From an uncultured Clostridia bacterium (GTDB lineage: Bacteria > Bacillota > Clostridia > TANB77 > CAG-508), in contig CANRFX010000025.1 in NCBI GenBank assembly GCA_947629995.1, forward strand, positions 1-13,323: a DNA stretch of 13,323 nt, given 5' to 3'. The position numbers and the translations under genes were made by a program. Positions 1 through 6,879 of this stretch are shown here, in pieces. Below the pieces are notes generated by a model. It saw only the letters and a program-made list of their open reading frames with translations, was not told where the DNA came from and ran no database searches. How positions within the stretch are numbered: the stretch's first letter is position 1; each line of letters starts with the position of its first letter.

Positions 1-171
1 ATATTAAAAGAAAGAATTAGTACAGAAAATCAAGAAAAATTATTAAGCAAATTAAGAGAGGAAGGTAATAATATGATATTGGAAGTAATTAGAAAAGAAA
101 ATGAAAAGCAAAGAAGAGAGGGAAGACAAGAGGGAAGGCAAGAGGGCATACAAGAAGGCAGAAAATATAAT
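1..171 (+). pseudogene. Rpn-family (PD-(D/E)XK nuclease/putative transposase) gene, 3'-proximal fragment left of IS
   Basis: This frame is open from the window edge, so the catalytic N-terminal part lies outside. It encodes a charged helix with the repeated Gln/Arg-Glu-Gly units (EGRQEGRQEGIQEGR, about codons 39-53) typical of the C-terminal tail of Rpn recombination-promoting nucleases. After codon 57 the frame runs into the insertion sequence and ends at the TAG at 222-224, adding 17 foreign residues. The rest of the gene lies at 1726-1851, and the two halves join in frame when the element and one AAT copy are removed. Family assignment rests on the tail composition only, because the catalytic domain is not visible. 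Truncation removes only the C-terminal tail, so the nuclease domain may still be made. Confidence 0.7.
169..171 (+). repeat. Left copy of 3-bp target duplication (AAT)
   Basis: AAT directly precedes ATACCC at the left end and recurs at 1726-1728 directly after GGGGTAC at the right end. Keeping one copy rejoins the Rpn-like gene in frame (QEGRKYN then LKEGRRE). Confidence 0.6.
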
Positions 172-204
172 ATACCCATAAATGTAGACACAATAAAAGA
201 AGGG
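171..204 (+). repeat. Left imperfect terminal inverted repeat of the IS
   Basis: It matches the reverse complement of 1693-1726 without gaps at 20 of 34 positions. The shared blocks are TACCC near the tip, GACA in the middle and AAGGG at the inner end. Confidence 0.65.
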
Positions 205-326
205 TACCCAATATTGTGTGCATAGAAAAAAGGTATAAAAACCCTAAAAAATAGACATAAGAAAAAGGAGAGTATTTTCTTTTGATAGATATTGATATAT
301 AATAAAAATATCTATTGGAGGGAAAA

Positions 327-734
327 ATGAAAGAATATACAAAAAAAGAATTAAAAGAATTGAATGACAATCCATATACTTTAAAAGCAACTAAAAATAA
401 AATATCACATACAGCAGAATTTAAAAGAGTATTTTGGACTAAATATCAAGCAGGAGAAACTCCAAGAAAGATATTAACAGATTTAGGTTATGATGTTAAT
501 ATGTTTGGACAGAAACGTATAGATAGTTTAGTACAACGTATAAAAAAACAAGCATTATCAGGAAAAGGATTTACAGAGGGAAGTAATAGAACAAAGAGAG
601 TAAAAATAGTGAGTAATGAAGATTTTACTCCAGAATCGTTTACACAAATGCAACATGAAGTTTTGTATTTGAAACAAGAAGTAGAGTTTTTAAAAAAAAT
701 TACCAAAGAGGCCAATGCAAAACGGAGGCAATAA
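327..734 (+). CDS. IS3-family transposase OrfA (HTH and leucine-zipper subunit)
   Basis: A 135-residue basic protein. OrfA of IS3-family elements binds the terminal repeats and, fused to OrfB by frameshifting, gives the full transposase. An HTH-like region (roughly residues 25-75) is followed by a short heptad-like helix (MQHEVLYLKQEVEFLKK, about residues 107-123) matching the OrfA zipper. I chose ATG 327 because GGAGGG lies 4 bases upstream; a TTG at 315 is also in frame but overlaps that site. A poly-A slippery run lies in the zipper codons (689-698). The fourth codon from the end is CGG (723-725), the only normally read CGG codon I found in the window. Confidence 0.85.
   Translation: MKEYTKKELKELNDNPYTLKATKNKISHTAEFKRVFWTKYQAGETPRKILTDLGYDVNMFGQKRIDSLVQRIKKQALSGKGFTEGSNRTKRVKIVSNEDFTPESFTQMQHEVLYLKQEVEFLKKITKEANAKRRQ
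689..698 (+). other. Candidate -1 programmed frameshift site (OrfA to OrfAB)
   Basis: In the orfA frame the bases read T TTA AAA AAA. They contain two overlapping heptamers of the X XXY YYZ type, TTTAAAA (689-695) and AAAAAAA (692-698). The -1 frame is open from 680 through the orfB start at 737, so slipping here yields an OrfA-OrfB fusion. A GGAGG at 724-728 could start OrfB alone and might also act as an internal stimulator. No clear downstream pseudoknot was seen. Confidence 0.6.
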
Positions 735-736
735 TC

Positions 737-1660
737 ATGGAAAGAGAAAAAAATAAATTTGAAATAATCCATGATGTTGTAACAAAGGAAAATAATTTAC
801 TAAATATATCAAAGCTTTGTGAAATAGCAGGAGTATCAAGATCAGGATATTATCGATGGCTAAAAGCAGCAAGACATAGAGAAGAGCAAGAATTAAAAGA
901 TAGGGCGGATTTTGAGATTATATTAAAAGCATATACACATAGAGGCTATGATAAGGGAGCAAAAGGTATATATATGAATTTAATACATCAAACTCCACCG
1001 ATAGTAATGAATATTAAGAAAATAAGAAGACTGATGAAGAAATATAATTTAATATGTCCAATAAGAGGTGCAAATCCATATAGAAGAATGGCAAAAGCAT
1101 TAAAAACAAATAATGTAGCAGATAATTTAGTAAAAAGAGAATTTACAAAGTATGGACCAAGGAAAATACTATTAACAGATATAACATACATTCCATACAA
1201 TAATGTATTTTGTTACTTATCTACTATTTTAGATGCATTTACAAAACAAATATTGGCTTATGTATTAAGTGAAACATTGGAAGTAGATTTTGTATTAGAG
1301 ACAGTAAATCAATTAATTGAAAAACATGGAATAAATTTATCAACAGAAACAATAATACATAGCGACCAAGGATGCCATTATACAAGTTGTAGTTTTATAC
1401 AATTACTAAAGGATAAAAAGTTACGACAATCAATGTCAAGAAGAGGAAATTGCTGGGACAATGCACCACAAGAAAGTTTTTTTGGACATATGAAAGATGA
1501 AATAGATTTAAGTAAGTGTAAAGAATTTATAGAAGTCAAAAACATAATAAATGACTGGATGGATTACTATAATAATGAAAGATATCAATGGCAATTAGCA
1601 AAATTATCACCAAATGAGTATTACGAATATATAACAACAGGGATATATCCATTAAAATAA
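737..1660 (+). CDS. IS3-family transposase OrfB (DDE integrase core)
   Basis: A 307-residue catalytic subunit of an IS3-family transposase. An N-terminal HTH_21-like region (about residues 25-105) precedes the rve/DDE core. The acidic triad is visible: D148 in LLTDITYI, D210 in HSDQG and E246 in NAPQESFFGHMK. The last two are separated by 35 residues, the D-35-E spacing of this family. The C-terminal motif YNNERYQWQLAKLSPNEY is also characteristic. The gene sits two bases after the orfA stop in the -1 frame, with GGAGG 8 bases upstream of its ATG, so it can be made alone or as OrfAB. No internal lesion is visible. Confidence 0.93.
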   Translation: MEREKNKFEIIHDVVTKENNLLNISKLCEIAGVSRSGYYRWLKAARHREEQELKDRADFEIILKAYTHRGYDKGAKGIYMNLIHQTPPIVMNIKKIRRLMKKYNLICPIRGANPYRRMAKALKTNNVADNLVKREFTKYGPRKILLTDITYIPYNNVFCYLSTILDAFTKQILAYVLSETLEVDFVLETVNQLIEKHGINLSTETIIHSDQGCHYTSCSFIQLLKDKKLRQSMSRRGNCWDNAPQESFFGHMKDEIDLSKCKEFIEVKNIINDWMDYYNNERYQWQLAKLSPNEYYEYITTGIYPLK

Positions 1661-1692
1661 AATATACAATATTTACCAGAAAAAATATTTAT

Positions 1693-1726
1693 CCCTTTTT
1701 CTAAAATGTCCTTGACAAGGGGTACA
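1693..1726 (-). repeat. Right imperfect terminal inverted repeat of the IS
   Basis: Read on the minus strand from 1726 it begins TGTACCCCTTGTC and ends AAAAAGGG, the partner of 171-204. The TG...CA tip is typical of IS3-family ends. Confidence 0.7.
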
Positions 1727-1728
1727 AT
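1726..1728 (+). repeat. Right copy of 3-bp target duplication (AAT)
   Basis: Partner of 169-171. In the restored host frame this is an Asn codon followed by TTA AAA GAA GGA. Confidence 0.6.
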
Positions 1729-1851
1729 TTAAAAGAAGGAAGGCGTGAAACAATAATCCAAATGTTAAAGGTAGGAGTAAAAAAAGACATCATTTGTAAA
1801 GCAACAAATATGACAAAACAAGAAATAGATAAATTAGCAGAAAAAATTTAA
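1726..1851 (+). pseudogene. Rpn-family gene, C-terminal fragment right of IS
   Basis: This is the continuation of the gene ending at 171. After AAT it reads LKEGRRETIIQMLKVG and ends KQEIDKLAEKI before TAA at 1849-1851. This is the usual C-terminal helix of Rpn proteins (EGRxExxxxMLKxGxxxxxIxxxTxxxxxEIxKL). It has no start codon or ribosome binding site of its own and is probably not translated since the insertion. Confidence 0.75.
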
Positions 1852-1913
1852 TAAATAAATATTAACAACAGTACTAATTTCTAAACTTTTTCAGGATTTT
1901 ACATGTAAATTAC

Positions 1914-1942
1914 TTGCAAAAAAGCTTTTGTTTTAGTATAAT
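1914..1942 (+). promoter_or_regulatory. Sigma-A promoter of gyrA
   Basis: TTGCAA (1914-1919) is separated by 17 bases from a perfect TATAAT (1937-1942). Transcription would begin near 1949, giving a leader of about 30 bases before ATG 1979. It lies wholly downstream of the disrupted Rpn-like gene, so the insertion should not silence gyrA. Confidence 0.8.
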
Positions 1943-1978
1943 ACGAATGTAGAAAAATAAATGAAAAGAGGAAATAAA

Positions 1979-4426
1979 ATGGAAGAAAGAATGGACGGTA
2001 AAATCATAGAAAGAGACATCGAAAAAGAAATGAGAACAGCCTATATAGACTATGCTATGAGCGTTATAGTATCAAGAGCACTTCCAGACGTAAGAGATGG
2101 GTTAAAACCAGTACACAGAAGAATCTTATATGCAATGCACGAAGATGGAATAACATCAGACAAGCCATACAGAAAATGTGCAAACACAGTAGGTTCTGTA
2201 CTTGGTAGATATCATCCACATGGAGATTCATCTGTATATGATGCAATGGTAAGACTAGCACAAGACTTCTCAATGAGATATATGTTAATTGATGGTCATG
2301 GAAATTTTGGATCTGTTGATGGAGACGGAGCAGCAGCAATGAGGTACACAGAAGCAAGAATGGCAAAAATTTCAGAATACATGTTAACAGATATCGAAAA
2401 AAACACAGTAGATTTCATGCCAAACTATGATGACAGATTACAAGAGCCAACAGTATTACCTGCAAGAATACCAGCACTTTTAATAAATGGTTCTTCTGGA
2501 ATTGCAGTTGGTATGGCAACAAACATTCCGCCACACAATCTAACAGAAGTTATAAATGGAATTATCAAAATAATTGATGAAGACGAAGTAACAGATGAAG
2601 ACTTAATGAGTGTAATAAAAGGTCCAGATTTCCCTACAGAAGGATTAATTTTAGGAATAGAAGGAATTAAAGAAGCATATAAAACAGGAAAAGGAAAAAT
2701 AATATTAAGAGCAGAAACAGAAATAGAAGAAATGGCTGGAAACAAACAAAGAATAATAGTATCTTCTTTACCATACCAAGTAAACAAAGCAAACCTAATA
2801 AAAACAATATCAGATTTATCAAAAGAAAGAAAAATAGAAGGAATTGCAGAATGTAGAGATGAATCAGATAGAATTGACAAAGTAAGAGTTGTAATAGAAC
2901 TAAAAAGAGATGCAAATGCACAAGTAGTCTTAAACCAATTATTTAAACACACACAAATGCAAACAACATTTGGAATAATAATGCTTGCATTAGTAAATGG
3001 AGAGCCAAAAATCTTAACATTAAGACAATGTATAGACTGCTATATTGACCATAGAAAAGATGTCATTTTAAGAAGAACGCAATTTGAACTAGACAAAGCA
3101 TTAGCAAGAGCACACATTTTAGAAGGATTAAAAATAGCATTAGATAACATAGATGAAGTAATTAATATAATTCGTTCATCTTATGACGATCCAAAAGAAA
3201 GATTAATGGAAAGATTTGGATTATCTGATGTACAAGCACAAGCAATTCTAGATATGAGGTTAAAAACACTATCAGGATTACAACGTGAAAAAATAGAAGA
3301 AGAATACAATGAATTAATGGCTTTAATTGCACACTTAAAAGACATTTTAAATAGTGAAAGATTAGTATTTGAAATAATAAAAGAAGAACTAATTGAAATA
3401 AGAGACAAATTCGGAGACGAAAGAAAAACCAAAATTGTAGCAGCAGAAGGGGAAATAAATATAGAAGACCTAGTAAAAGAAGAACAATGTGTAGTTGCTC
3501 TAACACATTTTGGATATATCAAAAGAATGCCAATTGATACATATAAGAGCCAAAAAAGAGGAGGAAAAGGAATTACAGGAATGGCAACAAGGGAAGAAGA
3601 CTTTGTAAAACAAATTTTTACAGCCTCTACTCATGACACAATATTATTCTTTACTAATAAAGGAAAACTATATAGATTAAGAGGATATGAAGTTCCAGAA
3701 GCAGGAAGAACAGCAAGAGGAACAGCAATTGTTAATTTATTAAGTTTAGACCCAGGAGAAAAAGTATCAGCAGTTATTCCACTTCAAAACTTTGCAGAAG
3801 GAAAATACCTATTAATGGCAACAAAAAATGGTTTAATTAAAAAGACACCATTAAAAGAATACGATTCAACAAGAAAAACAGGACTTCAAGGAATTACATT
3901 AAAAGAAAATGATGAACTAATTGACGTTAGATTAACAGACGGGGAAGACAATGTAATACTAGTTACAAGAAATGGTATTTGTATAACATTTGATGAAAAA
4001 GATGTAAGACCAGTAGGTAGAGTTTCTCAAGGTGTTATTGGAATTAAACTAGACGAAAATGACGAAGTAATAGGAATGGAATCTGTTATAAGCGGAGGAA
4101 AAGCAACATTACTTGCTATCACGGAAAACGGATTTGGAAAAAGAACAGAGCTAGACGAATACAGAGTACAAAACAGAGGTGGTAGAGGAGTTATTACTTA
4201 CAAAATCACACCAAAAACTGGAAAATTAGTAGGTGTAAGAATTGCTGTAGAAGGTGATGATGTTATGCTAGTAACAGACACAGGAACTATTATAAGGCTA
4301 AAAGTAAATGATATTAGCATTTTAGGTAGATCTACACAAGGAGTTACTCTAATGAGAACAAATGATGGAAAAGTAGTAAGTGTAGAAACTTTAAGCAAAG
4401 AAATGAATGAAACAGAAGAAGAGTAA
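1979..4426 (+). CDS. gyrA: DNA gyrase subunit A
   Basis: The 815-residue breakage-reunion subunit of DNA gyrase (A2B2), which introduces negative supercoils in the cytoplasm. Catalytic Tyr is Y123 in AMRYTEARM. The quinolone pocket GRYHPHGDSSVYDAM keeps S84 and D88 (E. coli S83 and D87), the susceptible-type residues. The C-terminal beta-pinwheel has a GyrA box, QKRGGKG, at about residues 525-531 (bases 3551-3571), favouring GyrA over ParC. An acidic tail ends the protein. ATG 1979 is preferred because AAGAGG lies 7 bases upstream; an in-frame ATG at 1961 has no such site. No gyrB is next to it. A terminator follows at 4478. Confidence 0.97.
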   Translation: MEERMDGKIIERDIEKEMRTAYIDYAMSVIVSRALPDVRDGLKPVHRRILYAMHEDGITSDKPYRKCANTVGSVLGRYHPHGDSSVYDAMVRLAQDFSMRYMLIDGHGNFGSVDGDGAAAMRYTEARMAKISEYMLTDIEKNTVDFMPNYDDRLQEPTVLPARIPALLINGSSGIAVGMATNIPPHNLTEVINGIIKIIDEDEVTDEDLMSVIKGPDFPTEGLILGIEGIKEAYKTGKGKIILRAETEIEEMAGNKQRIIVSSLPYQVNKANLIKTISDLSKERKIEGIAECRDESDRIDKVRVVIELKRDANAQVVLNQLFKHTQMQTTFGIIMLALVNGEPKILTLRQCIDCYIDHRKDVILRRTQFELDKALARAHILEGLKIALDNIDEVINIIRSSYDDPKERLMERFGLSDVQAQAILDMRLKTLSGLQREKIEEEYNELMALIAHLKDILNSERLVFEIIKEELIEIRDKFGDERKTKIVAAEGEINIEDLVKEEQCVVALTHFGYIKRMPIDTYKSQKRGGKGITGMATREEDFVKQIFTASTHDTILFFTNKGKLYRLRGYEVPEAGRTARGTAIVNLLSLDPGEKVSAVIPLQNFAEGKYLLMATKNGLIKKTPLKEYDSTRKTGLQGITLKENDELIDVRLTDGEDNVILVTRNGICITFDEKDVRPVGRVSQGVIGIKLDENDEVIGMESVISGGKATLLAITENGFGKRTELDEYRVQNRGGRGVITYKITPKTGKLVGVRIAVEGDDVMLVTDTGTIIRLKVNDISILGRSTQGVTLMRTNDGKVVSVETLSKEMNETEEE

Positions 4427-4477
4427 TGAATAAAGAGCATAGCAAATAGAAGAAGTTGCATGGGAAAAATAAAAAAG

Positions 4478-4510
4478 CCAACTTGAAAATTTCAAGTTGG
4501 TATTTTTTAT
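4478..4510. terminator. Bidirectional Rho-independent terminator between gyrA and dnaC
   Basis: CCAACTTGAAA (4478-4488) is perfectly complementary to TTTCAAGTTGG (4490-4500), followed by TATTTTTTAT on plus. The minus side reads CTTTTTTATTTTT after the hairpin. It can therefore end gyrA and, 7 bases past its stop codon, dnaC from the other side. Confidence 0.9.
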
Positions 4511-5514
4511 TTCTTAAATCTTAAATCATCTCCGAAAAAATAATAAATATCATAATATCCAGCAATACGAGAACCGAATTCTCTCTTCATAAGTATTAAA
4601 AATATCTTTAATATCTAAATTAGTTGAAATAATAGTTTTAGTTATTTTTCCATTTAAATTTAGAATTCTAGTATTTATAATAGTAAATAATTCACTAAGT
4701 TTCATACTATTTAAACTTTCTGTTCCCAAGTCATCAATAATCAATAAATCCACATTAAAAACAGAATTATAAATTGTATCATCTATATTTTTTTGCCTAT
4801 TCATCTTGTAATCAATTACGCTTTCAAGCAAAACAGGAGCTGTTTGATAAAGAACAGTTTTTCCAGATTCCAATAATTCTTTTGCAATACAATTTGACAT
4901 AAAAGTCTTACCGTAAACCTGTATTGCCAGTAAAAAGTAAATTTTTGGTATTTGGATTATCAAAATTTTCTATAAAATCAATACATCTATTTTTTATATT
5001 TTCCATATTTTTTCGTGGAGAAATATTTAAACGGTATTTTGCTAAATCAGTTTCATCAGAAAAAAATGTTAAATTAAAAGTATCGAAATTTTCTTTTTCT
5101 AAATTTGATAAATTAGAATTATGAAAAGCATAATCTAATAATTTTTGTTTTAAGCAATTACACATTTCACTTTTATAATTATTTTTCCAAACATAGCCGG
5201 GTATCTTTACAAATAGAACATTCGTATTTTGGTTTTAAATAATCATTGGGTAAATTAGCCATTTTGAAAACTTCTTCTTTTTTTTGTTTTAATTCTTCAA
5301 TTTTTTTATTTAAATCTGATAAAGAAAATTTATTATTTAAAAGAATATTTTTACTAGTTTTAATAGCAAAGTCATTTAATTCTTTTTCAATTTCTTGAAG
5401 TTTTGGATATTTTTGATATAATTCTTCTTTTCTTTTTTCTGAATCTAATTCTGCTCGCAATTTCTTTTGTTCATATTCTCGAAGAAGAGAATTTAAAAAC
5501 TCATTATTTGCCAT
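4507..5514 (-). CDS. dnaC: DnaC/DnaI-like replicative helicase loader (AAA+ ATPase), interrupted by three +1 frameshifts at CGG
   Basis: Helicase-loader ATPases of this family deliver DnaB-type helicase to the origin. Skipping one base at each of three sites gives a coherent 334-residue protein. Features in order: an N-terminal coiled coil (1-90); zinc-type cysteines C99, C102, C118, C120; Walker A GNTGLGKT (196-203); Walker B LLIIDDLG (256-263); ISTN sensor; and ERIGSRIAG (from about 310) near the C-terminus. The skipped bases follow T105, L200 and I312. In each case the zero-frame codon is CGG and the +1 codon is a conserved Gly (GGC, GGT, GGT). No other lesion is visible. ATG 5514 directly abuts the dnaD stop, with AAGGAGG inside the dnaD end. 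It is either a triply frameshifted pseudogene or a recoded gene; I favour recoding. Confidence 0.85.
4574..4576 (-). other. +1 frameshift site 3 in dnaC (ATT CGG T)
   Basis: Read as is, YEERI is followed by RFSYCWIL and stop. Skipping the C at 4576 gives YEERIGSRIAGYYD and a natural end at the TAA at 4509-4507, next to the terminator. Confidence 0.85.
4911..4913 (-). other. +1 frameshift site 2 in dnaC, inside the P-loop (TTA CGG T)
   Basis: Read as is, GNTGLR is followed immediately by TAA. Skipping the C at 4913 gives GNTGLGKTFM, a perfect Walker A motif. Confidence 0.9.
5197..5199 (-). other. +1 frameshift site 1 in dnaC (ACC CGG C)
   Basis: Read as is, ...KDT is followed by RLCLEK and stop. 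Skipping the C at 5199 gives KDTGYVWKN and leads to the second cysteine pair, as in DnaI/DnaC zinc regions. Confidence 0.85.
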
Positions 5515-6495
5515 TTAAGCCTCCTTATTTTCCAGATTATTTGCATACAAGAAATCTAAATTATCATAATTCCTTTGGTTATAATTTGTTTTTTTGACTT
5601 TTGATTTTAAATCTTTAATGGATTTTTCCTGTTTTTTACGATCTTCTAAAAAGTTAGATACTTCTTGAGCAGTTTTTAAATTTCGATCATGCCAATCTGT
5701 TATAAGATTATTTATGTATTCAAAAGTAGGATTTTGTTTTAGCGTAGTACGTTTTAAAGCAAGTTCAATTACACTCATATCGTAACCAAAATTTGTAACC
5801 CAATTTTCAATATAAGCTTCTTCATATTGAGTAAGACCGTTATATTTACCCATTTTTTTACTAATAGTTTTCTTAAATTTATTTAAATTTTCTTGCTTTT
5901 GATAATATTTATCTAAATCAGACCATGTCTTAATTTTATTAGTTGCCCAAGCTTCTGCAACTGCTTTTATATAGTTTTTATGCATAGCGCTTTTATTATA
6001 ACAATAGTCAAATAATGCAATCATAACTTGTTCATCGAATTGATATTTTGTGAACCATAAGTCAATATCACTATACCAAGAAGGTCCCATAATTCCCTGA
6101 AAATACATATTATTAATATGCTCAATTGCTTTTGCTCTAGATTGACTTTTAGAATTCTGTTCGATTTTTTCTTTTGATATAGTTAAGTTAGGCGTATATA
6201 AATTATGCAAAGTTGCCTCTTGTAAATCAATTATAATATATCCATTTGCCCTTTTTAAAATTAAATTATTTTCTTCTAAATATTTAAGTCCATCATTTAT
6301 TACTTTTAAAGGAATATTTAGCTTTTTAGACAAATCATTTAATTTAATATCTTTATCATATTTTGATAAAAAAGAAATATACAAATAGATTTTTAAATAA
6401 TCTCCTGGCATATCAGGTAAATGCTCAGAAAAAAATATATCTGGAACTATAGTTTCTGAAAATAATAAAGATCTGTCTTTTTGCTCTAATTTCAT
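5515..6495 (-). CDS. dnaD: DnaD domain replication initiation protein
   Basis: A 326-residue protein resembling Firmicutes DnaD/DnaB primosome proteins, which remodel origin DNA and help recruit the helicase-loader complex. It has an N-terminal winged-helix-like region (about 1-95) with a short IIIDL strand. Two DnaD-type helical domains follow, the second ending in the family pattern YINNLITDW (YIxxxLxxW). A lysine-rich tail closes the protein. ATG 6495 is chosen, with AAGGTG 9 bases upstream; a GTG at 6507 in the same frame overlaps that site. Its stop abuts the dnaC start, indicating translational coupling, and the pair has its own promoter at 6537-6565. The pair looks chromosomal rather than part of the conjugation module, though a mobile origin cannot be excluded. 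Confidence 0.88.
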   Translation of the reverse strand: MKLEQKDRSLLFSETIVPDIFFSEHLPDMPGDYLKIYLYISFLSKYDKDIKLNDLSKKLNIPLKVINDGLKYLEENNLILKRANGYIIIDLQEATLHNLYTPNLTISKEKIEQNSKSQSRAKAIEHINNMYFQGIMGPSWYSDIDLWFTKYQFDEQVMIALFDYCYNKSAMHKNYIKAVAEAWATNKIKTWSDLDKYYQKQENLNKFKKTISKKMGKYNGLTQYEEAYIENWVTNFGYDMSVIELALKRTTLKQNPTFEYINNLITDWHDRNLKTAQEVSNFLEDRKKQEKSIKDLKSKVKKTNYNQRNYDNLDFLYANNLENKEA

Positions 6496-6536
6496 TACAA
6501 TCAACACCTTTTTTATAAATTAAGTTGGTAATTTAA

Positions 6537-6565
6537 ATTATAACTTTTTTAGACAAAAAATTCAA
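6537..6565 (-). promoter_or_regulatory. Sigma-A promoter of dnaD-dnaC
   Basis: On the minus strand TTGAAT (6565-6560), 17 bases, then a perfect TATAAT (6542-6537). It lies just after the PrgI stop, so dnaD-dnaC need not depend on the secretion operon. Confidence 0.75.
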
Positions 6566-6573
6566 GAATTATT

Positions 6574-6855
6574 TTATTTTTTGTAAAGAAATAATTTTGG
6601 CTTTAAAAGGAAGCGAATAAAATAAGAAAAAACATAAATAATATTTTCGCCATTAAATCCAGCAAAACTAAACAAAAGTAGAGGAAAACAAAAAACAACT
6701 ATTACAAATATTTTAATTGTCCAACTTGAAAAAATTAAGTTAGAAATTGCAAAAATAAGAATATCCCAAATTACATTTACAAAAGCAGTAGAGTAATCAA
6801 GTACCCCAAACAATTTATTTTTAAAATTATAATTTTGAGGAAAAATAAATTTCAT
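6574..6855 (-). CDS. PrgI-family (VirB3-like) conjugation membrane protein
   Basis: A 93-residue inner-membrane protein of Gram-positive type IV secretion systems. PrgI/VirB3 normally sits with VirB4 and VirB6 at the base of the channel. The start (FPQNYNFKNKLFGVLDYSTA) follows the PrgI pattern of an N-terminal amphipathic stretch before two membrane segments, here about residues 25-42 and 47-64. A short basic tail follows (LLKPKLFLYKK). ATG 6855 has AAGGAG 6-7 bases upstream. It lies 24 bases after the VirB6-like gene. In related operons virB4 follows; here dnaD does. Confidence 0.82.
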   Translation of the reverse strand: MKFIFPQNYNFKNKLFGVLDYSTAFVNVIWDILIFAISNLIFSSWTIKIFVIVVFCFPLLLFSFAGFNGENIIYVFSYFIRFLLKPKLFLYKK

Positions 6856-6879
6856 AAAATCTCCTTTTTCTAAAAAATA

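Larger units (their letters stand above)
172..1725 (+). mobile_element. IS3-family insertion sequence (IS150-like organisation)
   Basis: The element is about 1.55 kb with two consecutive ORFs (HTH/leucine-zipper OrfA, DDE OrfB), as in IS3-family elements. The right end, read inwards, begins TGTACCCC and has GACA and AAGGG blocks. A gapless match at the left end begins TATACCC and keeps the same blocks (20 of 34 positions). The ends lie between two AAT copies (169-171, 1726-1728), fitting the 3-bp duplication common in this family. Precise removal restores a host reading frame. Both ORFs are intact, so the copy may be active or recently inserted. The boundary could be off by one or two bases. 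Confidence 0.85.

Noticed and set aside
202..240. Alternative left IS end at GGGTACCC (about 203)
   Set aside because: It shares TACCC and TAGAAAAA with the right end but needs a 3-base gap, and no direct repeat adjoins the boundaries.
195..1739. Nine-base direct repeat AAAAGAAGG at 195-203 and 1731-1739 as the IS target duplication
   Set aside because: It also allows a frame-restoring join, but the right inverted repeat aligns without gaps only to 171-204. The AAT copies sit exactly at those aligned ends and have a length usual for IS3-family elements. Nine bases would be atypical.
1961..1978. Earlier in-frame ATG for gyrA at 1961
   Set aside because: It has no ribosome binding site, and its first codons contain the AAGAGG that serves ATG 1979.
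2064..3522. Long minus-strand open frames inside gyrA
   Set aside because: They are low-complexity Leu/Ile/Phe-rich shadows of the AT-rich coding strand without ribosome binding sites.
4478..4500. The 23-base palindrome after gyrA as a recombination or attachment site
   Set aside because: T runs on both sides and its place between two convergent genes explain it as a terminator.
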